A DNA stretch of 64,000 nucleotides from Straminergon stramineum. Its lineage: Eukaryota; Streptophyta; Bryopsida; Hypnales; Calliergonaceae. The stretch is taken from the NCBI GenBank assembly GCA_963920665.1, contig OY987268.1, forward strand, positions 18,478,501 to 18,542,500, given 5' to 3'. The notes below the pieces were generated by a model. That model ran no database searches. It was not told the DNA's origin and was given only the letters and a program-made list of their open reading frames with translations. The translations under genes and the position numbers were made by a program. This document shows, piece after piece, positions 21,830 through 32,742 of the stretch (its first letter is position 1; every line of letters begins with the position of its first letter).

Positions 21830-23545
21830 ACTACTCGTAGTCATATTTTTGGAGGCCAATTCTTTTGAAAAAAAATATGATTGCAAATATAACTGCTAGT
21901 CATATTTTGGCCTTGTACATTGTAGGCGTATAGTATACGTTCGTTGGGAACGCCAAAATACTTTATAGAACTTTATAGGGAACATGTTTGGGGAACACAC
22001 AGTCATATTTATTAGTCATATTTTTGCATCAGTCATATTTTGTAGTCATATTTTTATGATAGTTACATTTTTTTCTTTGGAGTAGCTTGAAGAAAATTTG
22101 GGCGGGAAATATATTTGGAAAGTGTAAAATCATATTTGCCAGTCATAATTTCACTTTAGTCATATTTTGCAGTCATATTTTTGACTCAATTATATTTTAT
22201 AATCATATTTTTATGATAGTCACATTTTTTTCTTTTGGGCAGCTTCAAGAAAATTTAGATGGGGAATATATTTGGAGAGTGCTAAATCATATTTGTCAAT
22301 CTGTAGTCAGGCTAATTTTTGAGGCCAATGTTTGGTAATGCAAATTCCTATTTGGAGTTGCAGCTTGCAAATTTAGGATGTTAAACTGTAGAATACTAGT
22401 CCAAATCGGTACTTTTGGCTAACTATAGTGGAAAAAGGGCTAGTGGATATGTAGTTGAGTTGGATTCCAAGTGGGTAGTTCAATTGTGTTGGATTTTGAT
22501 CGTTGTGAGCTAATTTGGTGGAGTTGAAGAGGTGCCTAGTGGGGTATTTAGCCCTCTCTTCCAATTTGGATTTTCACCCAGTGTTGAGTTGAGTCCATTA
22601 CGAGTCCAGCCCTATGAAGGCTAAATTTCTTTTATGTATTTTTGGCAATTAATATAATTCAATGGTTAAGTTGCTTAATTGGAGTATGTGAATATATCTT
22701 TGTGATTTTATGTGTTATGCTTGAATGTGTTCAAAAGTGTGTTGCTTGGTTTTTGTCAAGTGTTGTATGCATGATAATCCAAATGGGAAATTGATGTAAT
22801 TATGTACCTAATTGGCATGTTATTCAATTGTGAATCTAGTATTGGTTGTGTCGTTGTAGTCGGTTTAATAGTTGAGTTTAATATGTGAGAAAATTGAATG
22901 CCTAATTGGTATTATTAAATGGTGTGTTGGATTGAATTAGATTGAATTGGATTGAATTTGGAATTGGGTTGAAGACATGAGATTGGTTTAGGTTGAATCA
23001 AATTAAAATTAAAATTAATCTCCCTACTTAAATGTTTCCCTTGGATCGAACTTAATATACTATATGGGTAGTTACCTAATTGGCAACCAAACCCTTGTCT
23101 ACACAGTCATAATTTCACTTTAGTCATACTTTGCAGTTGTATTTTTCAATTAGTCATATTTTGTAGTCATATTTTTATAATAGTCACATTTTTTTTCTTT
23201 TGGGCAATTTAAAGAGAATTTGGGCAGGGAATATATTTGGAGAGTGCTAAATCATATTTGCTAGTCATAATTTCACTTAGTCATATTTATTAGTCATATT
23301 TTTGAGTCAGTCATATCTATTAGTCATATTTTCACATCAGTCATATTTTGTAGTTATATTTTTATAATAGTCACATGTTTTTTCTTTTGGGCAACTTAAA
23401 GAAAATTTGGGCGAGAAATATATTTGGAGAGTACTAAATCATATTTTCTAGACAATTATAATTTCACTTTATTCATATTTTGTAGTCATATTTTTGAGTC
23501 AGTCATATTTTATAAACACATTTTTTTGATAGTTATTTTTTTTTC
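21830..23545 (+). repeat. Left subterminal repeats of the CACTA element
   Basis: Many copies of (A)GTCATATTTT in two clusters (about 21830-22320 and 23100-23545), separated by about 800 bp of single-copy DNA. The clusters also repeat a longer phrase, TTTGGGC..GGAATATATTTGGAGAGTGC, at about 22097, 22250, 23218 and 23406, indicating duplication of a 120-150-bp unit. Confidence 0.8.
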
Positions 23546-25776
23546 CTTTGGTGGGAGCCTAAAAAAAAGGTTGGCAATCTAAGATGGGTCTTTTATATTT
23601 TTCCCTTAGAATCCGTTCTTTGGGATGAAGGCATAACTTTGTTTAATACCTATTAAAATAAATTCTTTTTTTTGTATCATGTGTCTATTATAGAATTAAT
23701 GTCCAAATAATTTGGGATGATATATGTTTATATTTCAATTAATATATTTAAAATTTTCATAGGAATTAAAAAAGGAGTAGAGAGGAATAAAGCAATTAAT
23801 AATAGGAAATAATCAATTTTTATTTGAGTATTTAAGGAAAAAATTAGAGAGGAATAAAAGCCTATGGACAAACTAAAGCACCAAGGTGGGACTAAGCCTG
23901 AGAATTCAAGATAGAAACCAACCCTGCCTTGATTCACTATTGGAACTTGCTATGGAATTGGCTAATTACGATAATTGATTGTGATGGCTAATGCAAAGCG
24001 AAATCTAATATGCATTTAAACTTGTGATATAGATTGAAGGCCGTAGAGTTTAGAAAAATTACTTGAAGATTTGGAAAAATCTAATCCGAAGAGAAGAAAG
24101 AAAAATGTGAGAAAAATTCATACCTTAGTGGCCTAGGAGCAAGAGTAAGTGAGGAGTGTGATTTGTGTTGAGAGTCTCTACGTGTTTGAAGAAGAAGCAT
24201 AGGTTCCAAGTTGCTACTCCAAGCTTTGGACATGGTTAGGAGACTAATATGACCTCCTTATAGGGATTTGACTATGTATTAAACAAAGATTGTTGATTAT
24301 AATGCACATAGTTGATCAAATGAAGTTTTCAAATTTTAAGTAGATATTTAGTTAGCACTTACAAGGTTAATATCATTACAATTGTTTGATTCCTAGAGTA
24401 ATTAGAAATCAATTAGTAGTAGTAGAAGTCAAAGATTGCAATTCTAAACTATCCCAAAAAATAAAGGATAAAACAAAAAATGTTGAAAATAATTTGGAAA
24501 AAGTCAAGAGGGGGAAGTAAAAAGAAATAGGTTGAAAGAAAAGAATGAGATCATATATCTAATTTATACCCCTTGTTGTAAAAGTTATTATTTAAGTTGT
24601 ATCCAAAAATGAAACAAAAATGGATTAAAATAGACTTCATAATACAATTACAACATACACGTTGAAGAATGGGGATGTTGTGGAAATAGATTCCAAGGCA
24701 TGTCCTTAAATTTGGCACTTAGTTTATTCTCTTCTTGTAGAAACTATAGTTGCACTAAAAATTAGAGGTTCAAATCAAACCTTTAAGAATTTATTAAATT
24801 TAATTTATCCTTCAAGATCACTTAGTTAATTTGTAGAGGATTCCAATAATATATCACACTTTATAAAATAGAGAAAAATTATGAAAAATAAAGTACTATA
24901 AAATTGGATAATCTATGGCATTAGTTTTGGATTAAAAAATATCAAAGTTCATCGAATTCAAGTAAAAAAAAAACTTGAAATTTAGTGGCATTTAGAATTC
25001 AATTTTGAAAATATGAATGAATTTAGAATTATAGGCTAAGAGAAAATGTTGGATGAAATCTTGAAGGATAAATTAGAAACAAACCTTCATCCATCTATAT
25101 TTTTTTGCTAAATACATTTCCTTATAAATATCTTTACGATTTTAGAATAGGCCTGCAACGTTCTACAATTTAAACTAACAAATTTTTAAATTTATCAACT
25201 AGGATTTGGAAGTCTAGAGTTTTAACCTAGATTGTCCAAAATCATCTAAAACCTCTAAATTTTATAGTTTCAGTGTGTTTTAGATTAGATTTGAACCTCT
25301 TACAGTTTATCATTAGAAAAAAATTGTTCATTACTTAGAATACCCATTGAACAATATTTGAATATCCAACTTAGGATTTGAAGCTCAACAACAAAAAAAT
25401 ATAGTTGTGTTTGTTTTATTTTAAGGATATAGATAAAACACTCACATATATCATGTATTGAAGTTTGTCTCTTTTTTAGAAAGGTTCTCCGCAATGTCAT
25501 ATAAGCCATATTTATAGAGCCATATTTATAGAGCCATTTAGAAGTTACAGAATTTTTTGCCATAACTATAGGTGCTTAAGGCCTTGTAACTTCCCTTTAG
25601 ACATTTTATAAAGTTGTATTGCAACATACATTCACTTTGTAGCAAATTTTGTTGTTAAAATAGCTTTGTTGCTTAGTATAGTCCTATTTATTGATTCACA
25701 TGACTACGTCAAGTCGCATGACTAGAGCAAGTCATGTACATAACTAGGGTTTTAAAACCCTAATTGCCACTTCTAT

Positions 25777-26108
25777 CACTATAACAAAACATGGTAAAAA
25801 AAACTGTAGTCAAAATTGAGTACGGTTCTGTTTGCCACGTTTTTGTGCATGTGCGTGTAGTGGTTTGTTAGCTTCTTTTGCAATTTTCCACTACAATATT
25901 GGGAATTTTAGGGCGTGTGATATACCATTGGAAAGGTAATTTCAATACCTTTCCAATGGTATATCACACGCCCTAAAAGTCTAAAAATTGCAGTGGGAAA
26001 TTGCAAAGAACGTTGGTTGCGTGCATAGTGGGCCTGCACAAAAACGTGGCAAAAAGAACCGTAGTCGATTTTGACTATGGTTCTTTTTTACCACGTTTTG
26101 TTATACTA
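25777..26108. mobile_element. Palindromic CACTA-type MITE, copy 1
   Basis: A 332-bp foldback starting CACTATAACAAAACATGG; its right end is GTTTTGTTATACTA (last bases diverged). The flanking 3-bp duplication is TAT. The centre is a perfect palindrome around GGGCGTGTGATATACCATTGG. The same element occurs at 32165-32497. Non-coding. Confidence 0.85.
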
Positions 26109-26149
26109 TATGTAGCCATCATTGATTTAAGGTTTTAAAACCCTAGCTG

Positions 26150-27010
26150 ACATTTTTTCTTCTTCTTTTGTTGCCTCTTACGTTTTGCTTCTTGTTGTTT
26201 TTTAGCTCTTGGTTCTTCTTGCCTCCTAATCCTTACTTTTTGTTTCTTCTTAATTCTTATTCTTTGTTTCTAGTTTTTTCTTATTACCTCTTAATTCTTG
26301 CTATCTAGTTCTTACTTTTTGTTGTTTCTTAGTTCTTGAGCTTTGCTTCTAGCTTCTTCTTGTTATCCATTAATTTTTTGCTTCTTAGTCCTTACTTTTT
26401 GTTCCTTCTTAGTTCTTGATTCTTGTTTGTAGTTTCTTCTTGTTACCTCTTAATTTTTGCTTCCTATTTCTTATTTTTTGTTCTTTCTTAGTTCTTGATT
26501 CTTATTTATAGTTTCTTCTTATTACCTCTTAATTCTTATTTTTTGTTCCTTCTTAGTTCTTGACTCTTGTTTATAGTTTCTTCTTGTTACTTCTTAATTC
26601 TTGCTTCTTAGTTCCTACTTTTTTTGTTTCTTAGTTCTTGATTCTTGCTTCTAGCTTCTTCTTGTTACATCATAATTCTTGCTTCCTAGTTCCTCCTTTT
26701 TTTGCTTCTTAGTTCTCGATTTTATTTTCTTCTTGTTACATCTTAATTCTTACTTCCTAGTTTTTGTCTCTTGTTGTTTCCTAATTCTTACTTTTAATTT
26801 CTTCTTGATTCATCTTAACTTGTGTTTCTTGTTTCTTTTTAATTCTTGCTTTTTCATGTTATTTATTGCATTTTATTGCATCTTAAATTGTGTTTTTTGT
26901 TGCTTCTTGTTACATCTTAGTTCTTTCTTCTTCTTGTTATTTATTGCATCTTAAATTATATTTCTTGTTGCTTATTGTTTCATCTTAATTCTTACTTTTT
27001 CTTGCTTATT
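26150..27010 (+). repeat. Pyrimidine-rich degenerate tandem repeat
   Basis: T/C-rich plus strand built from variants of TAGTTTCTTCTTGTTACCTCTTAATTCTTG, recurring at about 26432, 26509, 26574, 26654 and 26725 (steps of 65-80 nt). The open frame through it is only Phe/Leu/Ser low complexity and is not called a gene. Confidence 0.7.
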
Positions 27011-27599
27011 ATTACCTCTTAACACTATCCACTTTTTAATTCTTATTCTTTTTATCACTATTGTTATTCTTTCTTCTTATTTATTTGCGATTTCTAGAAA
27101 TATAGTGGTTATGAATTTTTCTTATTTTAAACTTGTGCTTCATATTTTTTGTTGCCTTAAATCTTTGAAGGTTGAGTTATATTGTTCATTCACTAAAAAT
27201 TAATCTCCTTCATTGTATATGTAAGCACTTAAAGCTGGAATGAAGTTATCGGAGGCTACTTACAACACTTAAGAGGCAACTTCTTCAAATTTCTGTAAGA
27301 AATATAGGTCTTGGAGCTTATAAGAATAAACATTTACAAAGTATCATTGTCATATGTTTTATGTTAGTGACTAATAAATGCCATTGAAAAGAGTCACATT
27401 TTTTATGGCATTTTCTCTCTTTAATATGATTGTCTTTTATGCATCTCGAAAATCATATGTACTCAATTTTTATTGAATGGAGTCATTTATTTAGCTGCTC
27501 AACCTTGTTGATGCATGATTGCAATGCCTCAAGTCGATTTAGAATGTATGGAATGTGATTGTAGTTTATGACAAAACCTATTATAAACCTCAAGTCACC

Positions 27600-28560
27600 A
27601 ATTACAAATATTACTTACTTGAGTCATATTTTATAATATATCTTAGTGAAAATATAACTTGTTGTAGTTATATAATGTTCACAATCATGTCAATAATGTG
27701 ACTCTATACTTTTAAAATTATGACTACCTTCAATTATAAAATTACAAGTAATATTCCATGTGAACTACTACATGAGCTAAAATATGTCTTACATTAATCA
27801 TATTTTATATCAATAAAAAATATGACTCATGAAGGTCATATTCTATATCAAGAAAAAAATTTTGACTTTCTAGAGTCATTTTTACATCAACATGTAGAGC
27901 ATATGACTCATGAGAGTCATTTTTCATATTGACAAAAAATATGACTCACAAGAGTTATTTTTCACATTAACCAAAAATATGACTCATGAAGGTCATATTC
28001 CACATCAATAAAAAATATGACCCATTAGAGTCATTTTTACATCAACATGTAGAGAATATGACTCATGAGAGTCATTTTTCACATCAACCAAAAATATGAC
28101 TCAAGAGAATCATTTTTCACATCAACCAAAAATATGACTCACGAGAATCATTTTTCGCATCAATCAAAAATATGACTCATAGAAGTCATATTCCACGTCA
28201 GTCAAAAATATGACTACATAGAGTCATATGCCACATGAACCAAAATATGACTTGATGTAGTCATATTTCACATTAGCCAAAAATATGACTACATGGAGTC
28301 ATATGCCACGTAGACTTTTTTTTCTTTTGCTTGGGCAGTTCAAGGAAAAGTCAAGACTCCAAGGATAGTCAACATATATGCCACATAGGCAATATACGGC
28401 TAAGTATACCCCCAATACAAATGACTGCAAATATGACTCATGAAAAATTTAACTAGTCGGTAATGACTAGACCAAGTCATATCGCGCGTCATCTACAGTG
28501 TTTTCTACTGAAGTCATATTTTGAGATTTTACGACTCATTGTAGTCATTTTTTGTAGTCA
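27600..28560 (-). repeat. Right subterminal repeats of the CACTA element
   Basis: More than 15 copies of AAATATGACTC(A) spaced about 30-60 nt, inverted relative to the left array. Longer shared phrases such as CATCAACATGTAGAG (about 27887 and 28036) show local duplication. Confidence 0.8.
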
Positions 28561-28587
28561 TAAAACACCCGTTTTGTTGTAGTGTTG

Positions 28588-29205
28588 TGACTTCACCATT
28601 CAAGGCTATCTTTCCAGGGGAGGTGCTACAAACATTCTCTTCCTTTCTACACGAACCCTACTAAGTTGATTTGTTCTTTAGAGGGACGAGTTATTTCATG
28701 CCATGTATGCTTTAGAGGAATGAGCCACTTCATGCCATGAGAAAAACACGAAGTCATGCCAAAGCTGGAGCGCAGCAGATTGTAGAGGAGCAACAAACAG
28801 TCATGGCGAAGGAGATTGGTGTTGTTGGTCTTGTAAGTGTCTTCGTCTTTTTCATTTTTGTGATTCAGTTTGGGTAGACCACGAGTAGATCAACTAGGAA
28901 TGTGCTCCCTTGATTTGCTGTGATGAAGCTTGAACTCTTCTTCATTCCATTCTTCCAACATTTTGAAGCTTGAATCTGACAAATATTGAAAGTGTGCAAC
29001 ATCTGGACTGAAGTGCTCAGTGTTAGAATCAAGCACTTGCCCATATACCTCATTTCTTGCATCCTTTAGCAATAATTTAAAATATTGAAGATTGTATGGT
29101 CTGTTTGACCAGATTCAGCTTGGGATGTGAGGAACTTGTCATGATAGAGGTCCACAGTGAAAGAACTCTTCCACTGCATTTGGAAGGTTGACAGACCAAT
29201 TTTTG
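28588..29205 (-). pseudogene. Decayed minus-strand coding traces next to the CACTA element
   Basis: Two traces. (1) About 29205-28880 reads NLPNAVEEFFHCGPLS, then RPYNLQYFKLLLKDARNEVY and FKMLEEWNEEEFKLHHS, broken by two TGAs before it closes at a stop near 28903. (2) 28660-28588 reads ENVCSTSPGKIALNGEV and, if the CACTA element is removed at its TTG duplication, continues without a stop into 21769-21727 (MAGYTTMLLNEGFKFW). I recognise neither family and cannot tell whether they belong to one gene. Confidence 0.35.
28737..28832 (+). other. Possible first exon of locus 1
   Basis: ATG-initiated 32-codon frame (MRKTRSHAKAGAQQIVEEQQ..) ending exactly at a GTAAGTG donor. A short basic/acidic leader exon is also proposed for the paralogous locus at 62261. 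The link to the exons from 31096 onward is a guess, since 2.3 kb of repeat-rich DNA separates them. Confidence 0.25.
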
Positions 29206-29309
29206 ATGACTAACAATGTATATTGTACATGATCACGCAATTAGCCATAGGTAGATTTATAAACAATAAATGTCTAAGGATGTCCAAAATATAAAATCTC
29301 TACCTCCTT

Positions 29310-29403
29310 GACCGGAAGAGGGGGTAGCACGAGCTACCTGAAGAAGCACAAGCAGATCCGATGGTGATTCTTTCGGTAGCTCGCGCTACCTCCTCTTCTG
29401 GTC
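29310..29403. repeat. Hairpin with 29-nt arms
   Basis: Inverted repeat GACCGGAAGAGGGGGTAGCA.. (29310-29338) and its complement (29375-29403) with a 36-nt loop. A few mismatches, GC-rich arms. Confidence 0.7.
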
Positions 29404-29665
29404 ACAAAGACTTAACAAAATCCTTTCTTTAACTAAAATTTGAACTAGTTCTTCTATACTACCCCGTGAGATTCTATAAGTATAGCTTAGAATTATTTTT
29501 TCGATTCGGCAAACAAGAGTCTAGAATAATGCAACGTACACCTACGACATTTGTTTTTACAGATGAACTAAAAGACAATGTTGCCTAAACCCTATGCAAG
29601 AGTTGTTGAGGCAAACTCTTGCAAAATTAACCTAGTGTGTTAGATGCTAATAAGAATCTTGAGTG

Positions 29666-30475
29666 AGAGAATAGAATTGCTACTAGCTTGAGCATAGGAC
29701 ATCAATGACGCACAAGCGCGAACATTTCTTCAAATCCCATGTTATGCAATACCAATTAACATGGTATTGCGAGGGACCTGAGAAACTGTCGATGGATCCG
29801 ATGGTACATTCTTGGGGCCCTTGCAATACACCCACAATCGGTTGGGGAACACCAAGAGCATAGAAAAAATCACCATAGCTAGGTTAAAGTTCTCACCGAT
29901 AGGAAATTCAAGAAGTTCTTGTTGTAATCACACCTCAGCTTCAAATCGGAGACAGTTTTCTCGTAGAAATCCAATGTAAGTAGCATCACTCCTTGGTAGG
30001 GTGCCAACTGTGGAGATCAATTGTGAGCAAAAGATGAGTTGAAGATTAGGATTTAATTGAATCCCTCAATGTTAGGGTAAATGCACGACAGAATAGAATT
30101 GCAATTAGCTTGAGCGTAAGACGTCAACCTTGGACAAGTGCTGACAACTTTGCAAGGTCTAGGCTGTGCAAAACTGATGAAGGGGGTAATGCGAGGGACC
30201 CTTGAAACTGCCGGCGAATCCGACAGTGCATTCCTAGGTCCCGTGCGATACACCTACAATCGGTCTTGGAATACTTAAAAGTACAGAAAAACTCATCAAT
30301 AAGAAATTCAACAAGCTCTAGTCGTAATCGTACCTCAACTTCAGATTAAAGATTGTTTCCTCGGAAAATCCGATGTCAGCAGCATGCACTTTTCCTTATA
30401 AGGGTGCCAATTGTGGAGATCAGTTGTTTGCAAAATCCCAGTTTAAGATCAGGATTTAATTGAATCCCTCAATAT
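29666..30475. repeat. Two tandem copies of a 400-420-bp repeat
   Basis: The segment starting GAATAGAATTGC at 29669 recurs at 30091, and the shared end GGATTTAATTGAATCCCTC recurs about 403 bp apart (30049 and 30452). Shared landmarks include GCGAGGGACC, GGGTGCCAA(C/T)TGTGGAGATCA and TCACACCTCAGCTTCA/TCGTACCTCAACTTCA. A weaker third partial copy may follow from 30480. No coding content. Confidence 0.75.
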
Positions 30476-31095
30476 CCTTTCCACAAGCAGGAGCGTAAGG
30501 TGTTGCTTCTAAACCCTAGATGGACACAGAGTTCTTGAGGGCAACGTTGAATGTACCTAGTTGTGTTTAGACATTAACCAATTCTATGAGTACCAAGAGA
30601 TACCCAAGAATGTACCGTTGGATCCGACGGTGGTCTTGGGATTACTTCCCAGTACCCCTAAAATTGGTCAAATTTTTTATAATCATAGAATGGATGAAGT
30701 TTTGCTAAGAATATAGATATTCATTACTTATTTTTGAGCAGTGTATGTAGGAGAAAAAATGATTTGATGTCTCCTATTACTAACAAAGTTTTCTTTGTAT
30801 CACATTGGTTGACTATGTAGGTTTCTATTATTTAGAGATTTTTGATTTTATAGTATACAATTTCCATTGGTTGATTTAATGGGTTGTTCAAAAGATCAAG
30901 AAAAATTGATTGACTTTGAAGACAATCCTGAGATTCTTATTAATGGTGTAGTATTCATTTACAAATGAGTAAGTAGACTTGGTTTAAAATTTAGTTTGTT
31001 TCATATTATAATGTATGGAGGTTTAAGGAGTTAAAGTTTTGTGCTTATTTTGGATCACAATTTTAGAACTAATACACAATTTATGATGTGAGCAG
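30476..31095. other. Non-coding stretch before locus 1
   Basis: AT-rich. It contains ACCGTTGGATCCGACGGT at about 30623, an 18-bp near-perfect palindrome related to motifs elsewhere in the window. No ORF of note; it ends at a GCAG acceptor at 31095. Confidence 0.4.
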
Positions 31096-31738
31096 ATTGA
31101 ACCATCAAGGGGTCACGTTGGCCCATCTTCTTCATTGGTGGCGCCAAGTGCAATTGTCAAGGCTGTGCATGTTCCAATTGAGTTAGTGCCTTCAACTCTG
31201 AGACCCCCGAACATCAATATTAGCACACAAGCATTGGTGGAAGAAGAGAAAGAATTGGTAAGCTTCAACGATATTATGGATGCTTGCGACTATGCCACCG
31301 ACAATTACGAAATGGCACATCTAAGTCATCACAGTCCTCAATGTAAAAGGAGAAAACCTATGTTTTCACCGGAGAGCTCTAGTACAGAGTATAGTTCAAA
31401 ATGTTGCTCTTCGGTGTCAATTTCTAGTCCTCCCTTTGAGGGATACCTTGATTGTGCTTGCAGTGCACAAATGAAGAAGCACGAGATAGTATTCGCTCAT
31501 CTCAACTCAAACTCTGATGAAAGTGTTGACATTGATTAAATTTTAATCAATCAATAAGTACATTTCAATTTTTTTCTTCCATATCAAAGATTGTACCATG
31601 TATTTATATCATGTAAAGTGGTGATTCATGTCATTGCATTAAAGTGAATGTTTTCAATACAAAAACTTGTATTTTGTCTTGAGTTACCATTTTCCGTTTA
31701 ATTATCACTGAAAGTAATGTTTGTACTTGTTTTTGCAG

Positions 31739-32742
31739 ATGGAGGAGTCACCTATTGCTTGTACACAAGAACATGATCCTTCGGAGACATTGGGAAGTGA
31801 TGACATGATGTAGCCCGAGATTGCTGGAGAAGATGAAGGAGACATTGAGATTGAGGATAGTGATGATGGTGAGGAAGAGAAAGAGTTATTGGAAGATGAG
31901 CTTCGTCGATTGCAAAAGGTGGACTTTGTAGCCACCATCACAAGTTTAAGGATGAAGTCCGAAAAGTATTCCCAACTTAATATTCTACTTTGCAAGTTGG
32001 TAGCAATGCCTATGGTCAAACCCACTCTTTCTTCTAACATTGACAAATTAGAGAGGGAGTTTGCTATTGGATATCGTGAAGGAACGGCGGTGTTCTATGT
32101 CTATACAACAAATGAGGCTAGCCAGAGTTCCACATTCACCGAGGAGGAGATGAACGCTTGGGATCACTATAACAAAACATGGTAAAAAAGAACCGTAGTC
32201 AAAATCGACTATGGTTCTATTTGCCACGTTTTTGTGCAGGCCCACTACACGTGCAGCCAACGTTTTTTGCAATTTCCCACTACAATTTTTGGACTTTTAG
32301 GGCGTGTGATATACCATTGGAAATGTATTGAAATTACCTTTCCAATGATATATCACACGCCCTAAAATTCCCAATACTGTAGTGGGAAATTGCAAAAGAA
32401 GCTAACAACCCACTATGCAAACATGCACAAAAATGTGGCAAACAAAACCATACTCAATTTTGATCACGATTCTTTTTCACCATGTTTTGTTATAGTGGAT
32501 CCGTTGTGGAAAGAGAAAAATGACACATTCAATGCCTATGTTGATTTGGTGCCCAAACTAAAGTTTATGAAGAACTTGAAGTTCTTTGTGTGTGATGGAA
32601 ATCATCGACTTCGGGCTTGGATGAATCACATTGGAAGGTTGTACATGTCACACCCAAGGTGGCATGTTGCAGTTGACTGCATCATTTTGGAAACAAAGGG
32701 GAAAATTGAGTTGGTCATGCAAATGATGCACAACTTTAATAA
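31739..32742 (+). pseudogene. Locus 1 exon with ParB/sulfiredoxin-like DGNHR box
   Basis: Reads ELLEDELRRLQKVDFVATIT, LCKLVAMPMVKPTLSS, REGTAVFYVYTTNE, then (after the MITE) WDPLWKEKNDTF, FFVCDGNHRLRAWMNHI and VDCIILETKGKIEL. The paralogue has LCHLVQMPMVWPAL, WGPLW, FFVCDGNHRLLAW and VDSIILETKGQIGV. The D-G-x-H-R-x-x-A box matches the core motif of the ParB/Srx-like superfamily (seen as [D/A]GxxR in ParB and in sulfiredoxin). In the chromosome-partitioning members the domain binds CTP and DNA; in others it is a nuclease or kinase. Which of these applies here cannot be read from the motif alone. Confidence 0.5.
32165..32497. mobile_element. Palindromic CACTA-type MITE, copy 2, inserted in the ParB-like exon
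   Basis: A 333-bp foldback starting CACTATAACAAAACATGG and ending TTTTGTTATAGTG, with a perfect 3-bp duplication GAT (32162-32164 and 32498-32500). The insertion falls exactly between codons. Removing the element and one GAT restores the WDPLW reading seen as WGPLW in locus 2. It introduces in-frame stops, so this exon is disrupted unless the MITE is spliced out. Confidence 0.93.

Larger units (their letters stand above)
21773..28584. mobile_element. Non-autonomous CACTA (En/Spm-type) element, 6.8 kb
   Basis: The left terminus CACTACAAGAAAACAGGTGT and right terminus ACACCCGTTTTGTTGTAGTG are inverted repeats that extend through the TTTTATGACTAC / GTAGTCATAAAA subterminal sequence. The flanking 3-bp duplication is TTG (21770-21772 and 28585-28587), as expected for CACTA elements. 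Arrays of AGTCATATTT lie inside the left end and of the complementary AAATATGACT inside the right end. These mirror the subterminal transposase-binding repeats of CACTA elements. No ORF resembling a transposase or TnpA is present, so it must depend on an autonomous relative. It hosts a MITE (25777-26108) and a pyrimidine-rich repeat. Confidence 0.9.

Noticed and set aside
25777..26108. miRNA precursor at the perfect hairpin
   Set aside because: A second copy with its own 3-bp target duplication (32165-32497) shows that it is a MITE.
26679..26954. 91-codon hydrophobic ORF
   Set aside because: Product of a T/C-rich tandem repeat; no conserved protein character.
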